This document shows positions 1-8,567 of a DNA stretch of 64,000 bases, piece after piece (within the stretch, counting starts at the first letter, position 1; each line of letters begins with the position of its first letter). Under the pieces are notes generated by a model. It did not search any database and was not told the origin of the DNA. It saw nothing but the letters and a program-made list of their open reading frames with translations. The translations under genes were made by a program, and so were the position numbers. Source of the DNA: JAYPUA01 sp038133845 (GTDB lineage: Bacteria > SAR324 > NAC60-12); contig JAYPUA010000011.1 of the NCBI GenBank assembly GCA_038133845.1, forward strand, positions 1-64,000. Reading direction: 5' to 3'.

Positions 1-73
1 CCGGTTCTGCGATTGCTCGGGTAGCGGATCTGCCGGGCGTCATCTCTCCGTCTGGACTGCGAGAGGAACAGGT

Positions 74-1144
74 TCAGACCTCGACCACCCAGCCGAACGG
101 GTCCGACTCCCGACCGTATTGAATCGCGGTGAGTTGCTCAAAGAGCTTGCGCACCACCGGCCCCGTCTGCCCGTCGCCAACCGTGTGGTTCTGTCCCTTG
201 TAGTTCAAAAGCCCCACCGGAGAAACGACCGCGGCAGTTCCGGAACCGAAGACTTCGCTGACGGTTCCGTCCGTGACTCCTGCGACCACCTCATCGATGG
301 GAATGCGGCGTTCCACGACCTTCATTCCCCAGTGCCGGGCCAGTTCGAGCACGGACATCCGCGTGATGCCCGGGAGGATGGTGCCGTTCAGGCTGGGGGT
401 GTGGAGTTCGTTGTTGAAGACAAAGAAGATGTTCATCGAGCCGACCTCCTCGACGTAGCGACGCTCCACCGCATCCAACCAGAGGACCTGGGTGAACCCA
501 GCCTCCTTGGCCTCTTTCTCTGCGAGGTTGCTTGCCGCGTAGTTCCCTGCCGTCTTCGCTTCGCCCACCCCTCCGGGTGCTGCCCGGACGTACTTCTCAC
601 AGACCGTGATCTTGACCGGGTTGAAGCCCTCCGGATAGTAGCTCCCAACCGGACAGGTGATGATGAAGAACAGGTACCGGGAAGAGACCTTGAGCCCCAG
701 GAAAGGCTCTGTGGCAATCATCGTTGGGCGGATGTAAAGTGAGGTTCCGGCTTCTTGGGGAATCCAGGCCTTGTCTTCTCGCAAGAGTTGCTTGAGGGCG
801 TTCATCGTGAAGTCGATGTCCAACTCCGGGAGACACATGCGCCGTGCCGTGCGGTTCATGCGCTCAAAGTTCTGCTCTGGGCGAAAGAGTAGCGTCTTGC
901 CTCCGGGACCGTGGTAGGCCTTCAAGCCTTCAAACGCCTCCTGTCCATAGTGCAAGACCAGGGTCGACGGGCTCAGGCTCAGCGGCCCGTATGGCTTGAT
1001 CTCTGCGTTCTGCCAGCCCTTCCCGGCTTCCCACTCCATCACAAACATGTGGTCCGTGAACACGGTTCCAAAGACCACCCCGCTCATGGTGGCAGGCGGA
1101 GTCTTGCGTTGCTCTTGGGGAACCGGGGAAAGCTCAAGCTTCAT
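74..1144 (-). CDS. ilvE: branched-chain amino acid aminotransferase (IlvE, eukaryote-like BCAT type)
   Basis: This PLP enzyme transfers the amino group between glutamate and the 2-oxo acids of Leu, Ile and Val, the last step of their synthesis, in the cytoplasm. The 356-residue product is full length for the longer BCAT subgroup. The PLP lysine is K197 in GEAKTAGNY, and the motif EVFGSGTAAVVSPV near the C-terminus is the typical cofactor phosphate/substrate-binding segment. It starts at an ATG (complement of 1142-1144). ilvC, from the same pathway, lies 45 kb away, so the pathway is scattered. The small membrane protein and rmlD upstream read in the same direction. Family assignment is secure; the preferred amino acid is inferred. 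Confidence 0.93.
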   Translation of the reverse strand: MKLELSPVPQEQRKTPPATMSGVVFGTVFTDHMFVMEWEAGKGWQNAEIKPYGPLSLSPSTLVLHYGQEAFEGLKAYHGPGGKTLLFRPEQNFERMNRTARRMCLPELDIDFTMNALKQLLREDKAWIPQEAGTSLYIRPTMIATEPFLGLKVSSRYLFFIITCPVGSYYPEGFNPVKITVCEKYVRAAPGGVGEAKTAGNYAASNLAEKEAKEAGFTQVLWLDAVERRYVEEVGSMNIFFVFNNELHTPSLNGTILPGITRMSVLELARHWGMKVVERRIPIDEVVAGVTDGTVSEVFGSGTAAVVSPVGLLNYKGQNHTVGDGQTGPVVRKLFEQLTAIQYGRESDPFGWVVEV

Positions 1145-1175
1145 GATGTGGCTTCGGTGAGGGTGAGAGAGACGC

Positions 1176-1322
1176 TTAGCGCTGCTGATTGAGTTGGCTC
1201 ATCTGCCGGGTGACGACCTCCTGTCGGATGGCGTCATAGTTCAAAAGCATGTACCCCAGCATGGAGCCGCACACAACAATCAGGGCCAGAGAGGCGGCGA
1301 TGATGAGTTTGGTAAAAGGCAT
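1176..1322 (-). CDS. small single-pass membrane protein, 48 aa, unknown function
   Basis: The ORF begins MPFTKLIIAASLALIVVCGS, giving one hydrophobic helix (about residues 4-28), followed by a polar, Gln-rich tail ending LNQQR. There is no good Shine-Dalgarno directly before its ATG. Instead a GAGGAGAGG precedes a 10-codon mini-ORF (1328-1360, minus) whose stop lies five bases before this ATG, which suggests translational coupling. It lies between rmlD (upstream) and ilvE (downstream) on the same strand. I do not recognise the family. The call rests on the clean membrane-protein pattern and on fitting the gap exactly; it could still be a chance ORF. Confidence 0.5.
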   Translation of the reverse strand: MPFTKLIIAASLALIVVCGSMLGYMLLNYDAIRQEVVTRQMSQLNQQR

Positions 1323-1380
1323 GGTGGTTACGCAGGCAAAAAATCACGCAAATGAATCATCGGAATCCTCTCCTCACAAG

Positions 1381-2259
1381 TCAAGCTGTGAGTCGCCGCT
1401 GAGTGCGCTCCAGCATCTCCTCCAGGGCCTGCTCCCAAGGGCGCATTTTCACCCCGAACGTCTGCTCCATTCGGTCACAATTCAGAGCGGAGTAGAGCGG
1501 TCGCTTCACGGGGGTTGGGTATTCGTGGGAGGGGATTGGCTGCAACTCCAGATGCCCGGTGCTCAGGAGTTCTGCCAGGATGCGCTGTGCAAAGCGAAAC
1601 CAGGTGGTCACTCCGGCATTGACACAGTGGAAGGTCCCCCACTGCTCCGGGGCCGAGAAGTCTCCGCCACGCTGGAGCACCTGAAGCAGAGCCTCTGCCA
1701 GGTCCGACGCGAAGGTGGGGTTGCCCCACTGGTCGTCCACGACCCGAAGCTGTGGGCGTTCTGCTCCGAGACGGAGCATCGTCTTGACGAAGTTGTTCCC
1801 GTGAACTCCATAGACCCAGGCAGTCCGGACAATCAGGTGCCGCTCCAGAGCCTGCCGGATCTGCTCTTCTCCGGACCACTTGCTCTGCCCATACACGCCC
1901 TGGGGTTCAGTGGCATCTGCCTCCCGGTACGGATTCTCGCTCCGTCCACTGAAGACGTAGTCGGTGGAGACATGAATCAACAGGGCTCCGACCTCCTGAC
2001 AGGCCCTTGCCAATTCCCGCGGCCCTGAGGCGTTGACCGCATGGGCCAGCTCCGGCTCGGACTCTGCTCGGTCCACGGCGGTGTAGGCTGCGGCGTTGAT
2101 CACCACCCGAGGGCGTATCTCCCGGAGGGCGCTCCAGATCTGCTCCGGACGCGTCAAGTCCAGCTGCTGGCGGCTTAAACCGACATGTGACATGTCCTTC
2201 CGGGCACAGTGTCGCACCAACTCCCACCCCAACTGCCCCTCAGCCCCTGTAATCAGCAT
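1381..2259 (-). CDS. rfbD: dTDP-4-dehydrorhamnose reductase (RmlD/RfbD)
   Basis: This NAD(P)H enzyme reduces dTDP-4-dehydro-L-rhamnose to dTDP-L-rhamnose for surface polysaccharide. The protein of 292 residues opens MLITGAEGQLGWEL, the Rossmann glycine motif of extended SDRs. It carries STDYVFSG (about residues 98-105) and the catalytic YxxxK as Y123-K127 (YGQSK). I chose the ATG at 2259 because the reading frame upstream (to a GTG at 2298) adds 13 residues the family does not have; a GTG at 2268 preceded by GGGAG is a real alternative. rmlA, rmlB and rmlC are not in the window, so this copy is isolated from the rest of its pathway. Confidence 0.9.
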   Translation of the reverse strand: MLITGAEGQLGWELVRHCARKDMSHVGLSRQQLDLTRPEQIWSALREIRPRVVINAAAYTAVDRAESEPELAHAVNASGPRELARACQEVGALLIHVSTDYVFSGRSENPYREADATEPQGVYGQSKWSGEEQIRQALERHLIVRTAWVYGVHGNNFVKTMLRLGAERPQLRVVDDQWGNPTFASDLAEALLQVLQRGGDFSAPEQWGTFHCVNAGVTTWFRFAQRILAELLSTGHLELQPIPSHEYPTPVKRPLYSALNCDRMEQTFGVKMRPWEQALEEMLERTQRRLTA

Positions 2260-2590
2260 CCTCCTCACCTCTCCCTTTCCTCCGACATCCGGTTTCACTC
2301 AACTTGCATTCCCATGAAGGCCTTTGGGCTCTGAATCGGCTCCGTCGCTCGTTCGGCTCCGGGATCGCAGAGCGTTTGACTGTCTGGCTTCAACGGCTTA
2401 AAGTATCCGTTCCACCAGAATCCAAAGTCCGCTTCACAGATCTGACGGACGGTGTCTTCGCCACTTGGGTGGTCTCGATTGTATTGTGGTCCTCCAACGA
2501 CATGAAGCTTTTTTCGCACCTGCGTGTTTTTCCCGGCTTGTCTGAAGAGCCCGGGAGTGCACCGCACTTGCTGCATCTGCCCGCCTCTTG
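2260..2590. other. intergenic stretch between divergent rfbD and gspL
   Basis: This 330-base region is visibly less G+C-rich than its neighbours. A minus-strand frame of 93 codons (2295-2576) is open and would overlap the region before rfbD, but its third-position composition is weak and I recognise nothing in it. On the plus strand 2531-2556 folds into a stem of eight pairs with one bulge (TCCCGGCT against AGCCCGGGA) about 35 bases before gspL. No clear promoter or terminator could be placed. Confidence 0.4.
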
Positions 2591-4258
2591 ATGGAAGATC
2601 AACTTTACCTCATTGCTCTGAGCGACACACTGATTGAAGGCGCACACTGGAGCCTCCGGGGGCGTCCACGCCTTCGGGAGTGGCACTCCGAATGGCTGGA
2701 ACCACCGGGCGCACCAGAAGCGGCAGAGGCTCATGTGCTGGAGCAGCTGGAGCAGTTTCTGGACATGCGGGGCTGGCGTTCGGAGGCCGCAGTGCTGGTG
2801 TTGCCTTCGAGCTGGACCATGTTGCGAAAGCTGGAGTTCCCCTTTGCGGACGCCTCCAAGATCCGGCAGGCTCTGCCCTTCGAACTGGAGGGGGAGATGC
2901 TCGACCCGCTTCCGACCTTCCATTACACGTTCTCCATTCATCCACGGGCCAACAACACGGCTGAGGTCCGGATTCAGCTGATCTCCCGCGCTCTCTTTGC
3001 ACGCCTGCAGGAGGTCTTCCAAGGCCGGGACCTGCACTTGCGTGATGTCCGGAGCGCCTCCTGTGCCCTTCAGGCGCTTCGGCAGCACGAGGCTTCAGAG
3101 TTTCAGGTCTATGTTGGCCCGGAAGGGGTGTTCATCAACCAACTGACCCTGGGGATTTGGGGGGCCTGCCACACCCTGCACAGCCGGCTTGGCAAACTCC
3201 TGAGCCCTCTGGCAGGCTCCGGGCTGACTCAGGTGCTTGGTGAGCTGGGGGCTTCTGCAGACTCTGAGGCGCTGGAACCGCAAGCCTCTCTGCGCCAGGA
3301 GCTGCGGCGTCTGGCTGGCGAACTGACTCGCTCCCTGCGCATGCAGAGCGTGCTCAGCGACAGCCACATTCACTTCCACGGCATCTTTGCCCCTTTCCTG
3401 ACCTGGGACGGGTTGGTCGTCCGAGTGCGAGAGTTTCCCCTCCCTGAGGCCCAGACGCTGCTGCAGGATCCGCTGGCAACTCCTGCCGCTTCCGTTCGAC
3501 GAGATCCTCCTCAGGATCTGGAAGAGCTGAAGCGTGTGGCCGAGGAGCGCGAACGCCAAGAGAGCTCGGGAAGCTCTCTTGCACCGTATGTCGAGGAGCG
3601 CGGGATCGCCTCAGTCTCCGGAAGCCTCCTGCATCTGAACGGACGCAAGGCCTGGGGCCTGCTGGAAGACCTCAAGCTCAGCATCCTCCCGGGAACCCGT
3701 CCGCAGCCGCTGGGGTTGATCGTCGAAGCCAACCCGATCCAGCGCTTTGCCCGTCGCCACCGAGGAGCCTTGAGTGTGACCGCGCTGCTGCTGCTGCTGC
3801 TGCTGCTGGGGCAGTCCGGACGGTTGCTGTTGCATCAGGATCTCTTGCGCCAGGAGTTGCGCCTTACCGAGCAGCGAACTCAACAGCTGCTCGCTGCCGT
3901 CGGCGTGGAGGCTCGTCAGGCACGCGAAGGGCTGATCACCCTCCGGGAGCGCATCGCACAGCGTCAGACGGAGATCGAGGTGGGGCAGTCCTTCCTCCAG
4001 CGCGACTACTCACTGCTGAGCGCCCTCAACCGCATCTCCGGACTGATCCAGGTCTCCGACCCCAGGCAGTATCAGATTGACCGCATCGAATACACCTCCT
4101 CGCGTTTTGCTCTCAACGGGCTGATTGACAGCTATGACCGCCTTCAGGAACTGAAGAACCGGCTGCTCGCCATGCCGGAATTTTCTGAAAAACGCATTGT
4201 CGAAAGTAACCGCAAGAGCCCGGAAGGGATCGTCTTCCGTATCAGCATCGACCTCTAA
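2591..4258 (+). CDS. gspL: type II secretion system protein L-like (GspL)
   Basis: GspL is the inner-membrane subunit that couples the cytoplasmic ATPase GspE to the periplasmic part of the type II secretion machine. In this 555-residue product, residues 1 to about 290 look like the actin-like cytoplasmic domain: an early PSSWTMLRKLEFPFAD segment, then RQALPFELEG, typical of GspL/PilM proteins. A Leu-run transmembrane helix lies at about 391-407, followed by a coiled coil and a ferredoxin-like periplasmic tail ending IVFRISIDL. The start is the ATG at 2591, not the TTG just before it. No other gsp gene is adjacent; a GspK homologue lies at 60-61 kb. A PilM/PilN-like role cannot be excluded. 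Confidence 0.72.
   Translation: MEDQLYLIALSDTLIEGAHWSLRGRPRLREWHSEWLEPPGAPEAAEAHVLEQLEQFLDMRGWRSEAAVLVLPSSWTMLRKLEFPFADASKIRQALPFELEGEMLDPLPTFHYTFSIHPRANNTAEVRIQLISRALFARLQEVFQGRDLHLRDVRSASCALQALRQHEASEFQVYVGPEGVFINQLTLGIWGACHTLHSRLGKLLSPLAGSGLTQVLGELGASADSEALEPQASLRQELRRLAGELTRSLRMQSVLSDSHIHFHGIFAPFLTWDGLVVRVREFPLPEAQTLLQDPLATPAASVRRDPPQDLEELKRVAEERERQESSGSSLAPYVEERGIASVSGSLLHLNGRKAWGLLEDLKLSILPGTRPQPLGLIVEANPIQRFARRHRGALSVTALLLLLLLLGQSGRLLLHQDLLRQELRLTEQRTQQLLAAVGVEARQAREGLITLRERIAQRQTEIEVGQSFLQRDYSLLSALNRISGLIQVSDPRQYQIDRIEYTSSRFALNGLIDSYDRLQELKNRLLAMPEFSEKRIVESNRKSPEGIVFRISIDL
3785..3808 (+). repeat. (CTG)8 trinucleotide run inside gspL
   Basis: Eight consecutive CTG triplets encode leucines of the GspL transmembrane helix. 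Being in frame, changes in copy number would lengthen or shorten the helix rather than shift the frame. Confidence 0.9.
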
Positions 4259-4281
4259 TTCTCTTTTCTCTCAGAGCATTC

Positions 4282-7200
4282 ATGAACCTTAAGCCGACAC
4301 CTTCTTCGGACGCCCCTGATACATCCGGCTACTTCCTTCAGCCTACTGTCTGCGGAGAGCAGGTGGCGTTCATCTGCGAAGATGATGTCTGGAGTGCTCC
4401 GCTCTCCGGAGGCCCAGCCCTCAGGTTGACCAACACCAGCAGTGAAATGCGCTCTCCCCAATTCTCCCCAGATGGCCAATGGCTGGCCGTTTGTGCGATG
4501 GAGGAGGGGGAGTACGACCTTTACCTCATGCCGGCTCAAGGAGGTCCACTTCAGCGGATCACCTGGCTGAATGCGGTCACGCATGTAGTGGGCTGGAGCG
4601 CAGACGGAAAGCGCATCTGGCTCCGGAGCACCCACGAGGCGGTGCACCACCGAGGTGCGGACGCCTGGCTTTACCAGGTCTCTCCGGAGGGAGGTCCCAT
4701 CGAGCGCCTGCCGTGGGGACCGGCGATGACGCTGAGCCGCTCCGGAAAGGCCATTGCTCTGGGACGCAATTCGCTCAGCAACTCCCGCTGGAAGCGTTAC
4801 CGCGGAGGAATGGTCGGTGAGCTCTGGGTGGACCCCAAGGGGAGTGGGCTCTTCACTCGAATCCTGCAAAGCCTGGATGGGAACCCGGTCTGTCCCTTCT
4901 GGCTCCGAGACCGCCTGTGGTTTGCCTCAGACCACGAAGGCGTCAGCAACCTGTACTCGTGCGAGGCCGACGGGAGCGGGCTGCGTCCGGAGACCTTCCA
5001 GCATGAGTACTACGTCCGGATGCCCTGTACGGATGGGCGTCACGTTGTGTATCACTGTGGAGGAGACCTGTGGCGTCTGGATGCCGAACAGCCGACCGCT
5101 CCGGAGCGAGAGCAGCGCATCTCGATTCCCTGGACCACCCAGAAGGCTCGCCTGCAGCGCCGTTTCTTTCAGGGGCCAGCCTACCTGGAGGACATTCTGC
5201 TGCACCCCCAAGGGCATGCCGTGGCACTGACCGCCCGGGGCAAGCTGTTCGGAATGGCGCTCTGGGAGCAGGCGGCCGTGCAGATGGGAGAGCGCAACGG
5301 GGTGCGTTACCGGTTGCCGTGCTGGCTTCCGGACAGTCGCCTGGTCGCGATCTCGGATGCCACCGGCGAAGAGCGGCTGGAGGTCTTCCCCGCAGCGCCG
5401 GGAGAGCGTCCGGAGAAGAGCTACCGACTGCCTCCCGGGAGGGTGCAGGAGATGATCGCGTCTCCGGCACACCCACACCTGGTGATGAGCACCAGCCGCA
5501 TGCAGCTATGGGTCCTCAACCTGGAGACCGGAAGCCTGCGCAAGCTCGACCACTCGACGATCAAGGAAATCAGCGAGCCGACCTTCTCTGCCGATGGACA
5601 CTGGCTCGCCTACCGCAAGTACATCAGCCCGGAGTTGAGCGCGATCTTTTTGGTGCGCCTCCGGCTGCCGAAGACCGGCAAGGCGCTGCAGGTCGATGCC
5701 CCGACTCAGGTGACGGACCCCGTACGCTACGACTTCGCTCCCTCCTTCGACCCTGAGGGGCAGTACCTGTACTTTCTGTCATCCCGGACCTACAACCCGA
5801 TCTGGGACACCGTCCAGACGGCGACCTCCTTCTCGCGCTCCATCAAGCCCTACCTGATCACCCTGCGGCGTGATTTGCCCAACCCGTTTCGACCTCAGCC
5901 GGCCGCTCCCGGCGTCAAGGACGAACCGGAGGAGGCTCCGGAGAAGGAGCGCGACAAGAAGCCCCCCAGGCCTGCGCCGCTCGAGATCGACCTGGAAGGC
6001 ATCCGAGGGCGGGTCATCGAGTTCCCGGTCTCGGAAGGCATCTACGGACAGATCCTGGGGCTTTCCCAGAAGGTGCTCTTCACGGAGTTTCCTCTGTCCG
6101 GAGGCCTGGACGAGGTGGAAGAGTCCGGCCCTGAGGATGAGGGGCTGCTCTGGATGTACGACTTTGAGAAGCAGGAACGCGAGGTGCTGGTTGGAGAGGT
6201 GGGAGAGATCCACGTCACGCCTAATGGCCGGACGTTGCTGTACTGGTCCGGGGCTGGCATCCGGGTGCTCGAGGCCGGGAGTCCGCCTCCGGAAGAGAAC
6301 GATGCCGCTCCCTCACGAAAGAGCGGCTGGCTTGATCTGTCCCGGATTCGGATCTCCGTGAGCTATCCGGAGGAGTGGCGTCAGATGTTTCGGGAAGCGT
6401 GGCGGCTGCAGCGAGAGTTTTTCTGGAACGAGGAGCTTTCCGGGGTGGACTGGAATCGCGCATACGAGCGCTACGCCCGGCTCTTGCCGCGCCTGGGCTC
6501 GCGGGCAGAGCTCTCCGACCTGATCTGGGAGATGCAAGGAGAGCTGGGGACGTCACATGCGTACGAGTACGGAGGAGATTACCGGCCGGCTCCGCGCTAT
6601 CCGGTGGGATGGCTGGGGGCCGACCTCGTCTACAACTCCCGGCGCAAGGGATGGATTCTGGAGCGCATTCTCGAGGGAGATCTGTGGAAGAAGGAGGAGC
6701 ACTCGCCTCTGGCCGAGGCCGGGGTTCCGGTCGAGGCTGGAGATCGCCTCTTGGCAATCGGCGGGATTCCGGTGGACCGGAAGACCATCCCCAACGAGCT
6801 GATGGTCAACTTTGCCGGACAGGAGGTCTTGCTGACCATTGAGCCTCAGGCAAACCCGAAGGAACCCCGCTTTGTCAGCGTCCCCACGCTCCCCAGCGAG
6901 CGCCGGGTCCGCTACCGGGAGTGGGTCCGGAGCAACGAACTTCGAGTGCAGGAGGCCACTGCCGGACGTGTTGGATACGTGCACCTTCCGGATATGGGGA
7001 CCGAGGGGATCTCCGAGTTCCATCGAGGCTACCTGGCACAGGTCGACCGGCACGCCCTGATCATTGATGTCCGATACAACGCCGGAGGGATGGTCTCGCC
7101 CCTGATTTTGGAGAAGCTCATGCACCGGCACCTCGGGTATGATGTCCCGCGCTGGGGAAGCCCGGAGTCCTATCCGTATCACACGATCCGAGGCCCGCTG

Positions 7201-7572
7201 CTGGCGCTGGCCAACAGCTTCACCGGATCGGACGGGGACATGTTCAGCGCCAGCTTCCGGGCCTTGGAGTTGGGATCGCTGGTCGGCAAGCGAACCTGGG
7301 GCGGAGTGATCGGGATCGATAGCCGCTACACGCTGGTGGATGGGACGGTCACCACTCAGCCCCAGTACTCCATCTGGTTCCACCACCTGGGGTGGACGGT
7401 GGAGAACTACGGAGTTGATCCGGACCTTGAGGTCGAAGACCCGCCGCAGGCCTACGCACGTGGGGAGGATCCTCAACTGGAGCGGGCCATTCAGGAGATT
7501 CTGCGGACCCTGGAAGAGGTGGACCTGCCTCCGGCACAGTTCGGACCGATCCCCCGGCGCCCACTTCCTTAA
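4282..7572 (+). CDS. tricorn-type protease (peptidase family S41)
   Basis: Tricorn proteases degrade oligopeptides downstream of larger ATP-dependent proteases. The 1096-residue product shows the full family layout: N-terminal beta-propellers of TolB/WD-like blades (for example SPQFSPDGQWLAV), a second propeller, a charged linker (about 545-575), then the C-terminal protease with a PDZ-like domain. Catalytic positions are visible: H759 in GTSHAYEYGGD, nucleophile S983 with D984 in FTGSDGDMF, and E1041 in VENYGVDPD. There is no signal peptide, so a cytosolic location is inferred. It starts 24 bases after gspL. Assignment is firm; the physiological substrate is unknown. Confidence 0.92.
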   Translation: MNLKPTPSSDAPDTSGYFLQPTVCGEQVAFICEDDVWSAPLSGGPALRLTNTSSEMRSPQFSPDGQWLAVCAMEEGEYDLYLMPAQGGPLQRITWLNAVTHVVGWSADGKRIWLRSTHEAVHHRGADAWLYQVSPEGGPIERLPWGPAMTLSRSGKAIALGRNSLSNSRWKRYRGGMVGELWVDPKGSGLFTRILQSLDGNPVCPFWLRDRLWFASDHEGVSNLYSCEADGSGLRPETFQHEYYVRMPCTDGRHVVYHCGGDLWRLDAEQPTAPEREQRISIPWTTQKARLQRRFFQGPAYLEDILLHPQGHAVALTARGKLFGMALWEQAAVQMGERNGVRYRLPCWLPDSRLVAISDATGEERLEVFPAAPGERPEKSYRLPPGRVQEMIASPAHPHLVMSTSRMQLWVLNLETGSLRKLDHSTIKEISEPTFSADGHWLAYRKYISPELSAIFLVRLRLPKTGKALQVDAPTQVTDPVRYDFAPSFDPEGQYLYFLSSRTYNPIWDTVQTATSFSRSIKPYLITLRRDLPNPFRPQPAAPGVKDEPEEAPEKERDKKPPRPAPLEIDLEGIRGRVIEFPVSEGIYGQILGLSQKVLFTEFPLSGGLDEVEESGPEDEGLLWMYDFEKQEREVLVGEVGEIHVTPNGRTLLYWSGAGIRVLEAGSPPPEENDAAPSRKSGWLDLSRIRISVSYPEEWRQMFREAWRLQREFFWNEELSGVDWNRAYERYARLLPRLGSRAELSDLIWEMQGELGTSHAYEYGGDYRPAPRYPVGWLGADLVYNSRRKGWILERILEGDLWKKEEHSPLAEAGVPVEAGDRLLAIGGIPVDRKTIPNELMVNFAGQEVLLTIEPQANPKEPRFVSVPTLPSERRVRYREWVRSNELRVQEATAGRVGYVHLPDMGTEGISEFHRGYLAQVDRHALIIDVRYNAGGMVSPLILEKLMHRHLGYDVPRWGSPESYPYHTIRGPLLALANSFTGSDGDMFSASFRALELGSLVGKRTWGGVIGIDSRYTLVDGTVTTQPQYSIWFHHLGWTVENYGVDPDLEVEDPPQAYARGEDPQLERAIQEILRTLEEVDLPPAQFGPIPRRPLP

Positions 7573-7671
7573 GCGTTTGTGTTTTTTAAATCAACCTCTT
7601 AGGCTAATGATCTTTTCCTACTTCACGGACTCCAGACGGGGAGTTCTCATCAACAGGTTCCCGAGGTTCTC

Positions 7672-8151
7672 ATGAGCGATTCCTTCCCAATGACTCGAGC
7701 AGGTTACGAGCACCTGAAGCGCGAACTCAAGCACCTGACCAGCGTGGAACGTCCGGCGGTGGTTCAGGCCATTGCCGAGGCGCGAGAGCACGGAGACCTC
7801 AAGGAGAATGCCGAATACCATGCTGCCAAGGAGCAACAAGGGTTCATCGAGGGACGCATCCAGGAACTCAACGCCAAGCTTGCCCGCGCTCAGGTCATTG
7901 AAGTCTCCGGACTTTCTGGAGACAAGGTGATCTTCGGGGCCACCGTGTCGTTTGTCGATGTGGACACGGACGAGGAGCGTCAGTACCAGATTGTGGGCGA
8001 GGACGAGGCGGACCTCGAAGCCGGGAAGATCTCCATCGGGTCTCCGATTGCCCGGGCGCTGATTGGCAAGCGGAGCGGGGATACCGTCGTCATCCCGATC
8101 CCCAAAGGGAAGATGGAGGTGGAAATTCTGGAGGTGGAGTTCAAGGAGTGA
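7672..8151 (+). CDS. greA: transcription elongation factor GreA
   Basis: GreA enters the RNA polymerase secondary channel and stimulates cleavage of backtracked transcripts. The 159-residue length is standard. The N-terminal coiled coil contains the conserved tip sequence AREHGDLKENAEYHAAKE with its acidic pair (D and E), and the C-terminal FKBP-like domain has ISIGSPIARALIGKRSGD. The ATG at 7672 follows a 99-base gap after the tricorn gene. The stop overlaps the start of the VOC gene (TGATG), so the two are translationally coupled. Confidence 0.97.
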   Translation: MSDSFPMTRAGYEHLKRELKHLTSVERPAVVQAIAEAREHGDLKENAEYHAAKEQQGFIEGRIQELNAKLARAQVIEVSGLSGDKVIFGATVSFVDVDTDEERQYQIVGEDEADLEAGKISIGSPIARALIGKRSGDTVVIPIPKGKMEVEILEVEFKE

Positions 8152-8567
8152 TGACGACCCCGTTTCACCTGGCCTTTGCCGTCAGAGATCTGGAGGCGAC
8201 CCGGAGGTTTTATGTGGAACTGCTCGGCTGTCGTGTAGGACGCCACGCAGAGCTTTGGATCGACTTTGACTTCTTCGGCCACCAGATCTCGGCACACGTC
8301 AAGCCTGAGGAAACTCAGCGAGTCGCCACCAATGGCGTCGACGGAGACGCCGTCCCGGTCCGGCATTTTGGTGCCGTTCTGGAATGGGAGCGGTGGCACC
8401 AGACGGCCGAGCATCTGCGTGCCAACGGCATCTCGTTCCTGATTGAGCCCCACATCCGCTTCAAGGGACAGGTCGGCGAACAGGCGACCATGTTCTTCCT
8501 GGACCCTTCCGACAACGCCATCGAACTGAAGTCCTTCAAGGACCCCTCCCAGCTGTTTGCACACTGA
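8151..8567 (+). CDS. VOC (glyoxalase/bleomycin-resistance) family protein
   Basis: The 138-residue protein has the paired beta-alpha-beta-beta-beta pattern of vicinal oxygen chelate enzymes: FHLAFAVRDLEATRRFYVELLGCRVG at the start and MFFLDPSDNAIELKSF near the end, where H and E are the usual metal ligands. The substrate cannot be told from sequence; related proteins include glyoxalase I, dioxygenases and resistance proteins. The ATG at 8151 shares bases with the greA stop; a GTG at 8148 is an alternative. The AAGGAG at 8143-8148 is very close to the ATG, so re-initiation after greA is likely. Confidence 0.82.
   Translation: MTTPFHLAFAVRDLEATRRFYVELLGCRVGRHAELWIDFDFFGHQISAHVKPEETQRVATNGVDGDAVPVRHFGAVLEWERWHQTAEHLRANGISFLIEPHIRFKGQVGEQATMFFLDPSDNAIELKSFKDPSQLFAH

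Noticed and set aside
2295..2576. 93-codon minus-strand ORF before rfbD (contains FGFWWNGYFKPLKP)
   Set aside because: It is open and ends in a GTGA overlap with the rfbD frame, but its third-position G+C (about 57% by hand) is lower than in surrounding genes and I recognise no family; kept only as a note in the intergenic entry.
3785..3808. Phase-variable (CTG)8 repeat in gspL
   Set aside because: The repeat unit is three bases, so length changes do not shift the frame, and CTG is simply the favoured Leu codon in a leucine helix.
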